This document shows, piece by piece, positions 5,112 through 7,194 of a stretch of 7,194 bases of DNA (position 1 is the stretch's first letter; every line of letters begins with the position of its first letter). This DNA comes from an uncultured Aliarcobacter sp. (GTDB lineage: Bacteria > Campylobacterota > Campylobacteria > Campylobacterales > Arcobacteraceae). The notes beneath the pieces are model-generated. The model was given only the letters and a program-made list of their open reading frames with translations, did no database searches and was not told the DNA's origin. Location of the stretch: the NCBI GenBank assembly GCA_947629065.1, contig CANRCH010000093.1, forward strand, positions 1-7,194, in the 5' to 3' direction. Both the position numbers and the translations under genes were made by a program.

Positions 5112-5930
5112 ATGAAAAAACTACTTCTTAGTGCAGTATTATGTGCAGGACTATATACATATTCTTGTGCAAATGTAAACTCTGCTGTTCAAAATATGCT
5201 AGGAAGTAGTGAGTATAATACTCATAAAAATTTAATAAATCATATTTTTAAAAATGAGAGTTCATTCTACACAAATGGCAAAGTTGATTATGTAAAAGTT
5301 TCTCAAACTTTACAAAACAACAATATTTTAAACCTAAAATTAGGATCTACAACTGAAATTGATGTAGATTTCTATTTTACAAAAAATGCAACACTTGCTA
5401 TAAAAAACTTAAGTGATATTTTAAAACAGATTGGTCATCAAGAGTTTATTGCTACAAAACAAGCACAAGTCGGAGATCAGATTTTATGGAGTATAAAAGT
5501 AAAAACTGCAGCCGCCATTAACCCTCTTAGGTTATCTTCTGAACTTAAAGAGATAAATTCCCAAGTTCTGGATATAAAAAAAGAGGGTCCTAGAAAGTTT
5601 TCCTACTTTATAAATACAAACAACTCATCTGTGTTTAAAGCTGAAGATTTGGAAAATAACAGCGAAGTGAGTTTAAGAAGATCATTAAAACCACATTTCT
5701 TAAAATTAGGAAGTGCATCAAACTTGAAATTCTCATCAAATAGTGGAAACTCTTGGCATCCAAGAGTTGTGTTTTATGATAAAAATTTTAATATAATTGA
5801 TATTTATGAAGAAAATAGTTTAAAAACAAGTGTAAATGTTGTTGTACCAAGAGGTACAAGATTTGTAAAAATAGATGATATATATAGCTTAATAAATCTA
5901 AAAAACGGGCTAAAAGTTACTAAGGGGTAA
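5112..5930 (+). CDS. uncharacterised exported (periplasmic) protein
   Basis: A 272-aa protein with a clear Sec signal peptide: MKK, a hydrophobic core LLLSAVLCAGLY, and a signal peptidase I site S-C-A at 18-20, giving a mature start at Asn21. Cys19 is not in a good lipobox (T-Y-S-C), so a lipoprotein is less likely. The mature part looks two-part. Residues about 30-160 are mixed helix/strand with LKLGSTTEIDVDFYF and an alternating charged repeat region. Residues about 185-272 are strand-rich (HFLKLGSASNLKFSS, HPRVVFYDKNFNIIDIYEE, VVVPRGTRFVKID), like a small beta-sandwich. I do not recognise a characterised domain. AAGGA lies 6 nt before the ATG. It is 30 nt after rlmB and 4 nt before the aminotransferase, so it is an operon member. 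From memory, C. jejuni has a periplasmic protein of unknown function in the same position, so this is probably a conserved Campylobacterota protein. Confidence 0.85.
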   Translation: MKKLLLSAVLCAGLYTYSCANVNSAVQNMLGSSEYNTHKNLINHIFKNESSFYTNGKVDYVKVSQTLQNNNILNLKLGSTTEIDVDFYFTKNATLAIKNLSDILKQIGHQEFIATKQAQVGDQILWSIKVKTAAAINPLRLSSELKEINSQVLDIKKEGPRKFSYFINTNNSSVFKAEDLENNSEVSLRRSLKPHFLKLGSASNLKFSSNSGNSWHPRVVFYDKNFNIIDIYEENSLKTSVNVVVPRGTRFVKIDDIYSLINLKNGLKVTKG

Positions 5931-5934
5931 TAAA

Positions 5935-7146
5935 ATGTTTGATGAGATAGAATTTGAACGAATGAAAAGACTTCCAAATTATGTATTTGCAGAAGTAAAT
6001 GCAATCAAAATGGAAGCAAGAAGAAGAGGTGATGATGTTATAGACTTCTCTATGGGAAACCCAGATGGGGAAACTCCAAAACATATTGTTGAGAAATTAA
6101 GAGAAGCTTCTCTAAAGCCAAAAAACTATGGATATAGTGCAAGTATTGGGATTTATAAATTAAGACTTGCTATTTGTAATTGGTACAAAAGAAAATATAA
6201 TGTTGATTTTTTAGATCCAGATAAACACGCTTGTGCAACAATGGGGTCAAAAGAGGGATATGTGCATTTAGTACAAGCTATTGCAAATGTCGGTGATGTT
6301 GCTGTTGTTCCAGATCCAACTTATCCAATTCACTCTTATGCGTTTATGCTAAATGGTGCAGCTATTCATAAATTTGAATTAGTATTTGATAATGAGTTTA
6401 AAGTAGATGAAGATTTGTTTTTTGTAAATCTTCAAAAAACAATAGATGAGTCAATTCCAAAAGTAAAATATGTGGTTGTAAACTTCCCACACAATCCAAG
6501 CTGTGCTACGGTTACACCTGAGTTTTATGACAAACTTGTAGCAATGGCAAAAAAAGAGAGATTTTATATAATCTCTGATATTGCTTATGCTGATATTACT
6601 TTTGATGGATATAAAACACCATCAATTTTTCAAGCAAAGGGTGCAATTGATGTAGCTGTTGAGTGTTTTACACTTAGTAAATCATACAATATGGCTGGAT
6701 GGAGAGTTGGTTTTGTTGTAGGAAATGAAAAACTAGTTGGGGCTTTAAAAAGAATTAAATCTTGGCTAGATTATGGAATGTTCGCACCAATTCAAATAGC
6801 AGCTACTGTTGCGCTTGATGGTCCACAAGATTGTGTAAAAGAGATAACAGCAAAATATGAAAAAAGAAGAGATGTAATGCTTCAAGCATTTGAAGAGGCT
6901 GGTTGGAAAATGGATAAACCAAATGCTTCAATGTTTATTTGGGCAAAAATCCCTGAAAAAGCTCAACATTTAGGAAGTTTAGAGTTCTCTAAGCAACTTC
7001 TTAGAGAAGCTCAAGTTGCTGTTAGTCCTGGGATTGGATTTGGACATTATGGTGATAAATATGTAAGAATTGCTCTAATTGAAAATGAAAAAAGAATTAG
7101 ACAAGCTGCAAAAAATATAAAAAGATATTTAAAAACATTAGAATAG
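5935..7146 (+). CDS. PLP-dependent class I/II aminotransferase (AlaC/aspartate-aminotransferase-like)
   Basis: A 403-aa fold-type I PLP enzyme, probably cytosolic. The PLP lysine is Lys249 in TLSKSYNMAGWRVGF, with Arg257 for the phosphate, Asp215 (SDIAY) for the pyridine nitrogen, Tyr218, and Asn187 in NFPHNPS. GSKEG (104-108) forms the phosphate cup, and Arg378 (YVRIAL) binds the substrate carboxylate. The N-terminus (LPNYVFAEVNAIKMEARRRGDDVIDFSMGNPD) resembles the AlaC (glutamate-pyruvate) group, whose members are often labelled aspartate or LL-diaminopimelate aminotransferase. Its position directly before homoserine dehydrogenase hints at aspartate-family amino acids, but exact substrates cannot be read from the sequence. 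The start is 4 nt after the preceding stop, with AAGGGG overlapping that stop as the ribosome site. The TAG stop overlaps the ribosome site of the next gene. Confidence 0.92.
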   Translation: MFDEIEFERMKRLPNYVFAEVNAIKMEARRRGDDVIDFSMGNPDGETPKHIVEKLREASLKPKNYGYSASIGIYKLRLAICNWYKRKYNVDFLDPDKHACATMGSKEGYVHLVQAIANVGDVAVVPDPTYPIHSYAFMLNGAAIHKFELVFDNEFKVDEDLFFVNLQKTIDESIPKVKYVVVNFPHNPSCATVTPEFYDKLVAMAKKERFYIISDIAYADITFDGYKTPSIFQAKGAIDVAVECFTLSKSYNMAGWRVGFVVGNEKLVGALKRIKSWLDYGMFAPIQIAATVALDGPQDCVKEITAKYEKRRDVMLQAFEEAGWKMDKPNASMFIWAKIPEKAQHLGSLEFSKQLLREAQVAVSPGIGFGHYGDKYVRIALIENEKRIRQAAKNIKRYLKTLE

Positions 7147-7158
7147 GAAAAAATAAAG

Positions 7159-7194
7159 ATGCTTAAAGTTGGAATTATTGGAGTAGGAACTGTT
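7159..7194 (+). CDS. hom: probable homoserine dehydrogenase, first 12 codons only
   Basis: ATG at 7159 opens MLKVGIIGVGTV, a beta-strand followed by the GxGxV dinucleotide-binding loop that begins NAD(P)-dependent homoserine dehydrogenases; the frame continues past the right edge. AGGA at 7145-7148, overlapping the aminotransferase stop codon, is the ribosome site. Twelve residues only show a Rossmann start. The specific name rests on my memory that hom follows this aminotransferase in C. jejuni and relatives. The enzyme would reduce aspartate semialdehyde to homoserine for threonine and methionine synthesis. Confidence 0.65.
   Translation, partial: MLKVGIIGVGTV

Noticed and set aside
5112..5171. 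Lipoprotein signal in the exported protein (Cys19)
   Set aside because: The residues before Cys19 (T-Y-S) do not make a lipobox; S-C-A at 18-20 is a better signal peptidase I site.
5804..6004. 66-aa minus-strand open frame
   Set aside because: Antisense to the exported protein and aminotransferase start; no ribosome site or recognisable domain.

Overview
The window looks like a low-GC Campylobacterota chromosome segment, most likely Arcobacter/Aliarcobacter-like. The reasons are the very AT-rich codon use, sigma-70 promoters with a T-rich tract and a G/TG before the -10 but no clear -35, a MqnP-type prenyltransferase, and a gene order from rpmE to hom that, from memory, resembles Campylobacter jejuni (rpmE, rsmI, rRNA methylase, small exported/membrane proteins, aminotransferase, hom). 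Genus assignment is inference; no search was run.

Layout. Positions 1-1070 (minus) carry a left-truncated AAA-ATPase-like/PD-(D/E)XK family gene with an intact start. It is the only accessory-type gene here. Next come a tRNA-Arg(UCG) gene with its own likely promoter (1178-1254, minus) and a UbiA-family prenyltransferase, probably mqnP (minus). A short AT-rich divergent promoter region (2186-2236) separates mqnP from a plus-strand pair: a 60-aa coiled-coil lipoprotein and miaA, which overlap by 4 nt. A strong TATAAT box at 3280-3285 and a structured leader precede a tight operon: rpmE, rsmI, rlmB-like methyltransferase, an uncharacterised exported protein, a class I/II aminotransferase, and the first 12 codons of a probable homoserine dehydrogenase that runs off the right edge.

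Function. The operon joins translation (ribosomal protein L31 and two 2'-O-methyltransferases whose expected targets, 16S C1402 and 23S G2251, both lie at the ribosomal P site) to amino-acid metabolism (aminotransferase and homoserine dehydrogenase), with an exported protein of unknown role between them. miaA adds tRNA A37 prenylation to the translation theme, and mqnP belongs to menaquinone synthesis.

The most notable observation is that miaA is frame-broken near its 3' end. The conserved C-terminal AKRQ-TFNKGQF block is present in the DNA but in another reading frame (3183-3284), directly after a six-A run, and about six residues of the preceding helix appear to be missing. Otherwise the window is mostly housekeeping. 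I saw no CRISPR array, insertion sequence or convincing undescribed defence system.
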